64,000 nucleotides of DNA, taken from NCBI GenBank assembly GCA_003660975.1, contig QMVG01000005.1:1-64000 (forward strand), read 5' to 3'. The notes under the pieces were generated by a model. It had not been told where the DNA came from and did no database searches. It saw only the letters and a list, made by a program, of their open reading frames with translations. Positions within the stretch are counted from its first letter, which is position 1. Each line of letters begins with the position of its first letter. A program made the translations under genes and the position numbers. Of the stretch, positions 19,149 through 27,792 are shown in pieces. This DNA comes from Microcaldota archaeon. Lineage in GTDB: Archaea; B1Sed10-29; B47-G15.

Positions 19149-19442
19149 ATGATGACCAGTTATAAGAGATTAGGAGATAATAAAGCATTTTGGTTTTGCG
19201 ATCCAAATGGCATTAGAATAGGGGATGTAGCCAGAAGCTTTACAGAATTCAAGAGAAAGTTGCGAATAGTTCCTTTGTCCTCTATTGAATATCACATGTA
19301 CAGAGAGGAGATCAGCGACTTTGAAAAATGGCTCAGGAAGGTTTTGAGAAGGACAAAATATGCAAACAAGATAGCCAAGATAAGAGAAAGCAGAATATAT
19401 GGAGAGGACCTGAGGAAAGCATTGTTGAGGGCACTTCGTTAA
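19149..19442 (+). CDS. DUF5752-like small protein, tandem paralogue
   Basis: AFWFCDPNGIRIGDVARSFTEFKRKLRIVPLSSIEYHMYREEISDFEKWLRKVL aligns with the preceding ORF; GAGGTGA before the ATG at 19149. Confidence 0.65.
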   Translation: MMTSYKRLGDNKAFWFCDPNGIRIGDVARSFTEFKRKLRIVPLSSIEYHMYREEISDFEKWLRKVLRRTKYANKIAKIRESRIYGEDLRKALLRALR

Positions 19443-20155
19443 CTGAAATGAATTTTATTTTTCAATAACTTTTCAAAGAACTCTGGCTTTTCAAGGAATA
19501 TCTGGTCCAGCTGTTTATCTGAAAGCATTTGCTTAGGTCTTATCTTGTTTATTTCAGGAAAGAAGTCATAATTTGGATTTTTAATAAATTTCTCTCCTTT
19601 GATTAAATAATAACAAAAGCCATGCCTTTTTTTAACAGTTTCATAATCGTGTTGCATTGATTCTCTGGCATTTATATCCAGGGTTAGCAAGGCTTCCTTT
19701 CCTGTATTTACAAGAATGTGGCCGTAATTTGGAGCTATAAAAACCTTGTCTCCTTTCTTTATTTTCACAAATTTGAATATCTTCATGTTTCTGTGTTGGA
19801 GGAGAAAGGCCCCTTCGCCAGACAATACTTCATATATCTCGGGATAGCTGTCATTTGTTCCCGGGACATTTATGTGGTAATGCCCAATTGTTCTTATATA
19901 CTCTTTCCCAACAAAACCAGGGCGCAGTAATGTGAGGTTTAATGTTAGGTCGTGCTTGTCAGCAATTCTTTTTGCATCGCTATTCAGTCTCTCAATTGAG
20001 CGGTACATGAGATATAAGGGCTGCCTCTCTTTTCTTAATGCTTCATCGTCCATGTAGAAACCTATTGCATCTTCAGGCATTCTGCTGCTGTAATCTAATT
20101 CAAGGGACAACTTGAGGCCTTCAATCTCAAAACTCTTGCCGAATACTTCCATCAC
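19439..20155 (-). CDS. pgiA: Cupin-type glucose-6-phosphate isomerase
   Basis: GHYHINVPGTNDSYPEIYEVLSGEGAFLLQ, PNYGHILVNTG. Confidence 0.88.
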   Translation of the reverse strand: MMEVFGKSFEIEGLKLSLELDYSSRMPEDAIGFYMDDEALRKERQPLYLMYRSIERLNSDAKRIADKHDLTLNLTLLRPGFVGKEYIRTIGHYHINVPGTNDSYPEIYEVLSGEGAFLLQHRNMKIFKFVKIKKGDKVFIAPNYGHILVNTGKEALLTLDINARESMQHDYETVKKRHGFCYYLIKGEKFIKNPNYDFFPEINKIRPKQMLSDKQLDQIFLEKPEFFEKLLKNKIHFS

Positions 20156-20221
20156 AGCTCTTAATCAGAGGGATTATAAAAAGATTGGCATACCATTATA
20201 TTAACAAAAAACAGAAAAATA

Positions 20222-20596
20222 TTGGTGATGAAGATGAAAAATCTTTTGCTGGCAGCATTAATTATAGGCATTTTTATTGTAAATACGGGTTGCATTTCGT
20301 ATTTTGAAGATGTAAAAGACTATTTCTCTCCGTACATCAAGACAGTTATGTCCAAAGAGTCTAAACCAGCAGGAGGGCCTTGTGATTATGATGGAGATTG
20401 TAATTCCTGGGAATATTGTGACTCCCATATCTGCAAGCCAAGGCCTGGCTTCTGCAACAGCATCGATGATTGCGAGGAGTGGCAGAGATGTTCTGAAGAG
20501 CACCGTTGTGTCTTAAAGCCAAGCAGGTGCAATTCCGATTTAGATTGCCCATTGGCAAGACCGCACTGCGACGAGGAACATTACTGCAACAGGTGA
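20222..20596 (+). CDS. Small Cys-rich secreted lipoprotein with three tandem disulfide-type motifs
   Basis: Signal peptide MKNLLLAALIIGIFIVNTGC with lipobox-like Cys, then three C-x(n)-DC-x(n)-C-x(n)-C repeats. Confidence 0.7.
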   Translation: MVMKMKNLLLAALIIGIFIVNTGCISYFEDVKDYFSPYIKTVMSKESKPAGGPCDYDGDCNSWEYCDSHICKPRPGFCNSIDDCEEWQRCSEEHRCVLKPSRCNSDLDCPLARPHCDEEHYCNR

Positions 20597-20600
20597 AGCA

Positions 20601-21131
20601 ATGGCAAAGGACTACTCCTTTACTGTAAAAAAAGGGAGAAAGACTCTTCTAGTGAAGTTGCCGTCTGATGTTGATGTTAACACAAAGGAGATAATAATTA
20701 ATACAGTCAAGCAGACTGTGGATAAAAAATATCAAAGAAAAGCGCTTGAGCGCATAGAGTTCCTATTGTCAGAGATAGATGTCTTGATAGAGCACTTGAA
20801 AAAGGAGGGCATTTACGATAAGCATTTGGAGTATATCATAAGGGAGATACTTGGCCAAAACATGATGAAAGGCATAGAATTAGCAAAGAAATACGCTGGT
20901 TCTCCAGAAGACCTTCTTTCAATAATTGAAAGCGGCAACATAAATTTTGAGCCAGTTTTAGAGAACATTGGCCTTGACAAGAGAAAGGCCGCCCGTTTTA
21001 TTATTCACTCAATGGAGCTTGGCAGGCTTGCTTATGAGACTGGCTTGGCTGTGAGCGCTTTTGTAAATATGGACAAATTAAAGAGATACTTGAAAAAACT
21101 AGAGAAAGAAAGCCAATTGTATTTTCTGTAG
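20601..21131 (+). CDS. Hypothetical protein
   Basis: 176 aa ORF, abuts the downstream radical SAM gene. Confidence 0.65.
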   Translation: MAKDYSFTVKKGRKTLLVKLPSDVDVNTKEIIINTVKQTVDKKYQRKALERIEFLLSEIDVLIEHLKKEGIYDKHLEYIIREILGQNMMKGIELAKKYAGSPEDLLSIIESGNINFEPVLENIGLDKRKAARFIIHSMELGRLAYETGLAVSAFVNMDKLKRYLKKLEKESQLYFL

Positions 21132-21943
21132 TGTGGGGATTGATATATGTGCAGATTGTCAGGATACATGCAAAAAGAGCGTTTACTCCCACTAAGATTC
21201 CTGGCGCGGATTATGTCATAAACCAATATATAGGTTGCCAACATGCATGCATGTACTGTTATGCTAGATTTATGTGCAAGTGGTACAATTATGGGGAGTG
21301 GGGCTCTTGGATTGTTGTTAAAGAAAATCTTCCAAAGCTAGTTAAAAAAGAGAAGGTGAAAGGAGAGGTTTATATGTCAAGCGTTAGCGACCCATATCAA
21401 CCTATTGAAAAGCAGTTAGAGCTTACAAGAGCTGTTTTGCAGAATATGGATAAAAACATAAAGCTTGGCATCTTAACCAAGTCCAGTATGGTATTGAGGG
21501 ATATTGATGTTTTTAAGCAGTTCAAAGATATTGAGATAGGCCTGACGGTTAACAATTTTAACAAGGATATAAAAAAAGAAATAGAGCCATTTTCATCAGA
21601 TAATAAGAAGAGGTTAGAAGCTTTGAAAGTGCTTCACGAAGAGGGCATTAAAAATTACGCTTTTGTATCGCCTATAATCCCTGGCTTGACAGATGTGGAA
21701 AAATTGATTAAAGAAAGCAGGAGCTTTACAGACTTTTACTGGTTTGAATTTCTTAACTTAAGAGCGAGCGGTAAGCAATTCAAGCAGTGGTTAAAGCAAA
21801 ACTGGCCAGAAAGCTATAAAAAAGTATCAGACAAAAGCAAGATTAAGGAGTATATGAATAAGGTTATAGATATAATCCGCAAGAGTAATATATCTGTTAG
21901 AGGAATTGTAACCCATTATCCAAACTTTGTGATCCTAAAATAA
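21131..21943 (+). CDS. Radical SAM protein, SplB (spore photoproduct lyase)-like
   Basis: YIGCQHACMYCYARFM (CxxxCxYC), GEVYMSSVSDPYQPIEKQLELTRAVL. Confidence 0.85.
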   Translation: MWGLIYVQIVRIHAKRAFTPTKIPGADYVINQYIGCQHACMYCYARFMCKWYNYGEWGSWIVVKENLPKLVKKEKVKGEVYMSSVSDPYQPIEKQLELTRAVLQNMDKNIKLGILTKSSMVLRDIDVFKQFKDIEIGLTVNNFNKDIKKEIEPFSSDNKKRLEALKVLHEEGIKNYAFVSPIIPGLTDVEKLIKESRSFTDFYWFEFLNLRASGKQFKQWLKQNWPESYKKVSDKSKIKEYMNKVIDIIRKSNISVRGIVTHYPNFVILK

Positions 21944-22064
21944 AAGGCGCTGCTATGAAGGGTTTAAAGAGACTGAGGATTAAGGCCTTATACTGTTATC
22001 AGAAAATAAAATAATCTTCACGCTTCACTATAAGCTTTAAATATATTTCTAGTGTAATTCTATC

Positions 22065-24638
22065 ATGGCAAAAATTTTACCATTTTTAAGAGATGTGTTT
22101 TTGCTAACTGTGTTTATCTCTTTACTCTTCAGCACAGCTCTGGCCCAAGGAGAGCTTTTTGGCAAGGTGCTTGATGATAACGGCAGGCCATTGGCAGCTG
22201 TTGAGATAACTGCCATGTCTGTAGGTGCTTGTAGAGGCTCCACGCGCTTTTATTACGACATTACAGACTCAAGCGGAAACTATGACATAAAGTACATGTG
22301 CCTGTCGCATGACAATAAGATGCGCTATCTCGTAGTGCCTTACAAACAGGGATATTATTATGAGAAAGGAGCTGCGGATGTGGAGGTTTCGGAAACAGCA
22401 ACAGAACTAGACATAATTATGAAAAAAGAAGCCAATTCCAGCATAGGAGGTTATGTTTACTATTCAAACAGCAAGATTGCAAATGCAAGGGTTGTATTGA
22501 AAAACAAGGAAAAAGGAATTGACTTATTTAATGTCACAAGCCAGGAAGGGCTCTACAATATAAGCTCTTTGGAAGCAGGGAATTACGAAATACAGGCCAG
22601 TTATAATAATTTGTACTACGCCTCTTCTGTTGACCTGCCTGAAGACACAGACCTCAGGTTTGATATAACACTAAAAGAAGCGCTGCCAGACATAGTGCTT
22701 AAGGACTTCACAATTGAGGAGGAGCTTGAGCAGGGAGAGGCCACTGAGATTTCTTATGAAATTGCCAATGAGGGCCACGCGCGTTCGTCTTCCTTTACTG
22801 TCAAAATTTATGATGGAGACGAGTTAATTGAAGAGGAAGAGATAGGGGGCCTTGATGTCAATGAGAAAACAAAAATTTCATTTGACTATGAATTCTATGA
22901 CATTGGCAGGCACGAGATAAAGGTGGTTCTTGACGCTGACAATGATGTCGTAGAGGAGAATGAAGACAACAATGAATATGTTTTTTATGTGAATGTAAAA
23001 GAAGGACATGGAGCTTATCTAAAGCCCTACTGCGATGTAAAAACAGACAGTTACGGTTATACTGAAATAAGGGCCAGAGCAGGATACTATGAAAACGGAG
23101 GTTTTTACTGTTATGGAAGCAATGTCACAGCAAAAATAAAAGACTTCACATATGAACTTCACAGGCATTATAATTGTGATTACTCCAAGCTTGTCTTGCT
23201 GCCAATCGGCACTTATAAGGTAGAGTTTAATGCAGAGTTCCCGAATGGCAAGGAAGAGAAGGATTACTGCCATATTACTGTCGGAAACCAGAGCCAGCTA
23301 GAGCTTATGATTGACAGCCCAGCCAATAACAGCGAGATAACACCTTCCTCTAAGCTTGATTTGGTAGCACATCTTTTGCTTTTAGGGAATGTTATAAGAG
23401 AAGGCAACCTTACCGTTACTTTGAAGAGGGGTAGTGTTGAGGTAGAGAAAACAGAATTGCATCCAGACAAGCATGGTTTTTACAGGGGAAGCCTTGATAT
23501 CCCAGATAAAGAAGCTTTGTATGAACTAGTCTTTGACTATGAAAAAAAGCCGTGGACGAAGGAAAGCAAGATATACCTCAATGTTTCAGCTGCTGCTAGG
23601 AACATAAGCTTAGGCAGAGCCATGAAGATAGACATCATTTCACCAAAAGCAATGACATACGAAATTGGAGAAAACATGAGCATATCTGTAAGAGTGTATG
23701 ACAGCCGAGCATCCATAATAACTGATGCAAATCTCAGTGCTAGGATATTTAGAGGAAACGTGGAAATAGACAGAGTTTCAATTCCATATGTTAAATATGT
23801 ATACGTGAAGCCATATAACTTTACTGGAGCAGGCAATTACAAAATAATAATTGAAGCCAAGGCAGCTTCTTTGAAGGCAAGTGCTGAGAGAAGATTTACC
23901 ATCAGCAAAGCTGCATTAGAAAATATATCGCAAGAAGGGCCTTTGAGAGTTGATATTATATCACCAAAGTCTGATGTTTATCCTGAGAACTCAAGTATTA
24001 TGGTTTTGGCAAAAGTAAGCTATGAGGGAGACCCAGTGAATAACGCAAACGTGACTGCAAGCTTTGGCGGAAGGCTTATACAAATGAGGTACCATCGTTT
24101 TGGAGAATATGTTGCTGTTTTGCCACCGCGGGAGACAGGCAGGTATGAGTTATGGGTTCAGGCAGAGTATAACAATTACAGCGCGAGGGATAAGGTTGAG
24201 TTTATGTTAAGTAAAAATCTGATTAGCGTGAGGGTTAAGCATCCTGAGAACAACAGTGCACTAAACTTTACTGATGGTCAAAAGCTTTTGATAAGGGCAG
24301 ATGTCTTAGACATCAGAGGAGATGTCGTCGTAAATGCTGAAGTGATTACTCATATCAGGGAGCCAACAGGAAGAGTGCATGAAATGAGGGCTTTCCAAGA
24401 CCCGAACACTGGCGAATATATAACAATATTTTATCCAAACGACAATGGTGTCTATCATATCTCAATAACTGCTTCGAAACCAGGATATGTGAGCGGAGTG
24501 CAAGAAAGCTCTTTCACTATAACATTCAGAGAGAAATCATGGCTTGCTGCAATGACATGGAAAACCTTATTAACTTTGCTGTTGTTAATGGGAATAATAC
24601 TAATCTTGCTTGCCATTGTTAAAGGATTGTTGTTCTAA
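22065..24638 (+). CDS. Large surface protein: signal peptide, carboxypeptidase-regulatory-like and CARDB-like domains, several Ig-like repeats, C-terminal TM anchor
   Basis: GKVLDDNGRPLAAVEITA; DFTIEEELEQGEATEISYEIANEG...VVEENEDNNEYVFYV; repeated VDIISPKS-type modules; C-term WKTLLTLLLLMGIILILLAIV. Confidence 0.8.
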   Translation: MAKILPFLRDVFLLTVFISLLFSTALAQGELFGKVLDDNGRPLAAVEITAMSVGACRGSTRFYYDITDSSGNYDIKYMCLSHDNKMRYLVVPYKQGYYYEKGAADVEVSETATELDIIMKKEANSSIGGYVYYSNSKIANARVVLKNKEKGIDLFNVTSQEGLYNISSLEAGNYEIQASYNNLYYASSVDLPEDTDLRFDITLKEALPDIVLKDFTIEEELEQGEATEISYEIANEGHARSSSFTVKIYDGDELIEEEEIGGLDVNEKTKISFDYEFYDIGRHEIKVVLDADNDVVEENEDNNEYVFYVNVKEGHGAYLKPYCDVKTDSYGYTEIRARAGYYENGGFYCYGSNVTAKIKDFTYELHRHYNCDYSKLVLLPIGTYKVEFNAEFPNGKEEKDYCHITVGNQSQLELMIDSPANNSEITPSSKLDLVAHLLLLGNVIREGNLTVTLKRGSVEVEKTELHPDKHGFYRGSLDIPDKEALYELVFDYEKKPWTKESKIYLNVSAAARNISLGRAMKIDIISPKAMTYEIGENMSISVRVYDSRASIITDANLSARIFRGNVEIDRVSIPYVKYVYVKPYNFTGAGNYKIIIEAKAASLKASAERRFTISKAALENISQEGPLRVDIISPKSDVYPENSSIMVLAKVSYEGDPVNNANVTASFGGRLIQMRYHRFGEYVAVLPPRETGRYELWVQAEYNNYSARDKVEFMLSKNLISVRVKHPENNSALNFTDGQKLLIRADVLDIRGDVVVNAEVITHIREPTGRVHEMRAFQDPNTGEYITIFYPNDNGVYHISITASKPGYVSGVQESSFTITFREKSWLAAMTWKTLLTLLLLMGIILILLAIVKGLLF

Positions 24639-25759
24639 TTTTTAGATAATTTTTGTAAGGCTTTCAAGATTACATCATATGAAGCATTTGTTTTTATCCC
24701 ATTACTATTAAAATGTGTCCTTGAAACCCTATAGCCCTCCTTTCTAAGCGCTGCCATTATGTCTGCTATTTTTGGGCAAGATACCTTATTTACTTTTGCA
24801 AGGTAGTGAAGGTTGTAATGCAAGAAAGGTAATCTGATTTCTTCTTTAAGTGTTGAAAACAACATGCTCTTGTCTTTAATCGTATCAATGACGGTGCTGT
24901 CACCAAGTTCACCAATCCACAACGGACCTATATGAATTAAATCTGCCCCGCAGTCGCAATTTTTTGCTCTTTCTTCCCATAATCCACTTACATGTCTCCT
25001 GTCACATTTGGGACACCACGAAATAAAACCCATCTTCTTTAATCCCCTATTAACTCTTTTGTTTCCTGGCATCACTCTCAAAAACACCCTATAGTAATGT
25101 ATGTTTGCGTACGACAGGATAGGTTCTATTGATAAGGAATTCTTGGCAAATTCCCTAAATATACTACCTATCAGGCCCCTCAACCCTATTTCGTGTTTCA
25201 TGCTTGTTTTATGAGATATATATGAGTACTTTCTGAAGCAGGCCCTTGGAAAACTGCCAGATAGCGCTCCTGGGTCTGTAGCAGTAGCGCAAATCAAACC
25301 ATTTTTAGCCCTTACTGCCTTGCTGGCATTAAACACAAAATTAATAGGACTACCAAAGGGGTCTATGTCTATACAATCAAAGTTTTCTGCTCTCTTTTCT
25401 AAAAGAAAGTGGTTTGCTTCATCTATTGATGTCCTTATGCTCACAGCGTTTAATTCAGCGTTTTTTTTCACGATAGCTATGGCAGTGCTTTTGACATCAT
25501 TTGCCCATACAGAAAACTGTTTCCCTTCCTTTGCATATCTAATTGCTCTTGCCCCAGTTGCGCTGAGCAAGTCCAATACCTTTGCTCCGCTGTCTAAAAC
25601 TTCGTTAAGCACTTTTACTGATAGACTTCTGTCAAATGCCATCTTCGGATTGTAGAATACAGGCGCTTTGGAGGGCTCTTTATACACCTCTAAGGAAGGG
25701 ACCAACAACCTGCTTTCTCCTTCTTTTATCTCTTCCAGTTGGATTTCCATAGAAATCAA
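24635..25759 (-). CDS. trm1: tRNA (guanine26-N2)-dimethyltransferase
   Basis: VFYNPKMAFDRSLSV, DIDPFGSPINF, ATDPGALSGSFPRACFRKY, CPKCDRRHVSG. Confidence 0.93.
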   Translation of the reverse strand: MISMEIQLEEIKEGESRLLVPSLEVYKEPSKAPVFYNPKMAFDRSLSVKVLNEVLDSGAKVLDLLSATGARAIRYAKEGKQFSVWANDVKSTAIAIVKKNAELNAVSIRTSIDEANHFLLEKRAENFDCIDIDPFGSPINFVFNASKAVRAKNGLICATATDPGALSGSFPRACFRKYSYISHKTSMKHEIGLRGLIGSIFREFAKNSLSIEPILSYANIHYYRVFLRVMPGNKRVNRGLKKMGFISWCPKCDRRHVSGLWEERAKNCDCGADLIHIGPLWIGELGDSTVIDTIKDKSMLFSTLKEEIRLPFLHYNLHYLAKVNKVSCPKIADIMAALRKEGYRVSRTHFNSNGIKTNASYDVILKALQKLSKN

Positions 25760-25760
25760 C

Positions 25761-25940
25761 TCAATCAGGGTACAATTTCCTTGCTTCTATATTCAATCTT
25801 TCCTTTAATCTTATCAGTAAATTTCTTTGTTCTGGCGTGAGCTTCTTCTCCTCTAACGAGTCGTTAATTTGTTTTATGCCCTGAGCTGTCAGATGAACTG
25901 GATTCATAGAAATAAAAGGATTGTTAACTTTCTTTTTCAT
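25761..25940 (-). CDS. 59-aa hypothetical protein
   Basis: Not in the ORF track; hand translation MKKKVNNPFISMNPVHLTAQGIKQINDSLEEKKLTPEQRNLLIRLKERLNIEARKLYPD; ATG immediately follows the upstream stop with GGAGG in front. Confidence 0.65.
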   Translation of the reverse strand: MKKKVNNPFISMNPVHLTAQGIKQINDSLEEKKLTPEQRNLLIRLKERLNIEARKLYPD

Positions 25941-26648
25941 CTACTCAACCTCCTTCACTGCTCTGTGGACCATAACTATTCTGGCGTTTGCTTTTCGCCA
26001 TTTGGTGTTTTTGAATTCTATTTCTTCAACTTCTCTCACAGTGATTATAACCTTATCGCCAACAGCAATGTCATTCAATGAAAGCTCAGCCTCTCGGCTG
26101 GCAGGGATCGTATAAAGTAGAGTATTAGAACTACATTTAAAATCTTCCTTAAAGCTTTTTGGCACTGAACAACTGCAGTTATTCTCTGACTGCGCCAGCA
26201 AGATTGCAGAGTTGACAAGCTCTGGAGCATCCTCAATTACACTTTTTCCACACACGAAGCCCCTAAAATCCTTTAAAGGACTATTTTCAGCATAGAGCAG
26301 GGTATAACCTCCAAGTTTTTGGCTACTTTGGTTTACTGTTAACCATGTCCAAGAAGGGCCTGGATTCTTCTGAAATGTTTCAACGAAGAAGGAAAGCATA
26401 GGTGGCCATAGGTAGAGGTAAAAAACGACTAAAAACAAAGCAGCAAACAGCAGATATAACAAGCGTTTTGCGCTCTTTTTCTTGCTTTCAGCTCTTCTTT
26501 TTTTGTTAAAGACCTGGGAGATTATAAATCTTATTTCCTCTTTATTGTAGCCTCTTTTCACAAGCTTTTTGCTTATGCCTGCCTGTCCTATGCCTTGCTT
26601 GAGCCAATATTCAGAAAGTTCTATTGCATTCTCTATGCGTTCTTCCAT
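25941..26648 (-). CDS. Hypothetical single-TM membrane protein
   Basis: Cytoplasmic KR-rich region, then LLYLLFAALFLVVFYLYLWPP, extracytoplasmic domain. Confidence 0.7.
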   Translation of the reverse strand: MEERIENAIELSEYWLKQGIGQAGISKKLVKRGYNKEEIRFIISQVFNKKRRAESKKKSAKRLLYLLFAALFLVVFYLYLWPPMLSFFVETFQKNPGPSWTWLTVNQSSQKLGGYTLLYAENSPLKDFRGFVCGKSVIEDAPELVNSAILLAQSENNCSCSVPKSFKEDFKCSSNTLLYTIPASREAELSLNDIAVGDKVIITVREVEEIEFKNTKWRKANARIVMVHRAVKEVE

Positions 26649-26696
26649 AACTAATTAATATGCTTCTGAATTAATATTATTTATCTGTGATTCGCT

Positions 26697-27338
26697 ATGA
26701 AATACATTTTAGGCATTGATGAGGCTGGAAGAGGGCCGGTTGTAGGACCCATGGTAATAGCAGGAGTACTGCTTGAAAAAGCTTCTGAAAGAAAGTTAAA
26801 ACGTCTTGGGGTTAGGGATTCAAAGATGCTCAGCCCTGCGAGAAGAAGAGAGCTTAGGAAAAAAATATTGGACGAAGCTGTTGAATTCCATTGCATAAGC
26901 ATTAGCCCTCACAGGATTGACAGTAGGAAGGTTTCTCTTAATGAATTAGAGGCCCAGGTAATTGCTGAACTATTGAAAAAGTTTAGGCACAGAATTGACC
27001 ACATCTATATTGACTTGCCAGACCCCAGCGCAGAGTCTTTTATCAACAGAATCAAGAAATACATTGACGTAAAAAGTAAAATAACAGCAGAGCACAAGGC
27101 AGACCTCAAATACCCTGTTGTGGGTGCTGCTTCTATAATTGCAAAGACAGAGAGAGATAAGAGAATAAAGGAATATGAAAAAAAGTATGGGAAGATTGGA
27201 AGTGGTTATCCTTCAGACCCGCGAACAATAAAATTTTTAAAAAAGAACATAAATTTACCCATAATAAGAAAGTCGTGGAGCACTACTCAAAGACTAAAGG
27301 AAAAAGGCAGGCAACGTAAGATAGAAGATTGGTTTTAG
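26697..27338 (+). CDS. rnhB: Ribonuclease HII
   Basis: YILGIDEAGRGPVVGPMVIAG, DSKMLSPARR, AEHKADLKYPVVGAASIIAKTERD. Confidence 0.95.
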   Translation: MKYILGIDEAGRGPVVGPMVIAGVLLEKASERKLKRLGVRDSKMLSPARRRELRKKILDEAVEFHCISISPHRIDSRKVSLNELEAQVIAELLKKFRHRIDHIYIDLPDPSAESFINRIKKYIDVKSKITAEHKADLKYPVVGAASIIAKTERDKRIKEYEKKYGKIGSGYPSDPRTIKFLKKNINLPIIRKSWSTTQRLKEKGRQRKIEDWF

Positions 27339-27751
27339 ACACTTGGTTCTGGCGGCTCTAAGTCTGGGAATAGCTCTTCTTCCTTTTTTTCCTCTTCTTT
27401 CAGTTTTTCTGGGTGAAAGACATAATCAATAAACATATCCGCAAAATTCTTTATACCTTCCTCTGACCATTCATCACTTTCATAGAAGTACTTGAATATA
27501 TTCTTCCCAGTTTCAGCTTCTAACACTGCAAGGCCCTGGTAAAAAGCGTCTATCTTCTCTGTTTCTGACCTTTCTATTTCCGCTATCAAAATCAAGTGTT
27601 CATGTGATGAAAGTTGCTTCAAAAAAGCCAAGCAATCCAAAAGGTCAAGGGCTTTTTTCTTTACGTATGAGACATCCGCAATCTTTTCCTCGACTCTCTT
27701 TATGAAAAAATCAGACAGGTCTGCCCCATACTCTACAATGGCTATGTCCAT
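27335..27751 (-). CDS. Hypothetical protein; possible lumazine/riboflavin-synthase-like fold
   Basis: ORF with spacing loosely reminiscent of archaeal RibC/RibH (AFYQGLAVLEAETGKNIFKYFYESDE); fold suggestion weak. Confidence 0.5.
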   Translation of the reverse strand: MDIAIVEYGADLSDFFIKRVEEKIADVSYVKKKALDLLDCLAFLKQLSSHEHLILIAEIERSETEKIDAFYQGLAVLEAETGKNIFKYFYESDEWSEEGIKNFADMFIDYVFHPEKLKEEEKKEEELFPDLEPPEPSV

Positions 27752-27792
27752 AAATAAAAATAGGGTTAGGGGGTTTTAAAGCTTATCCCTTC

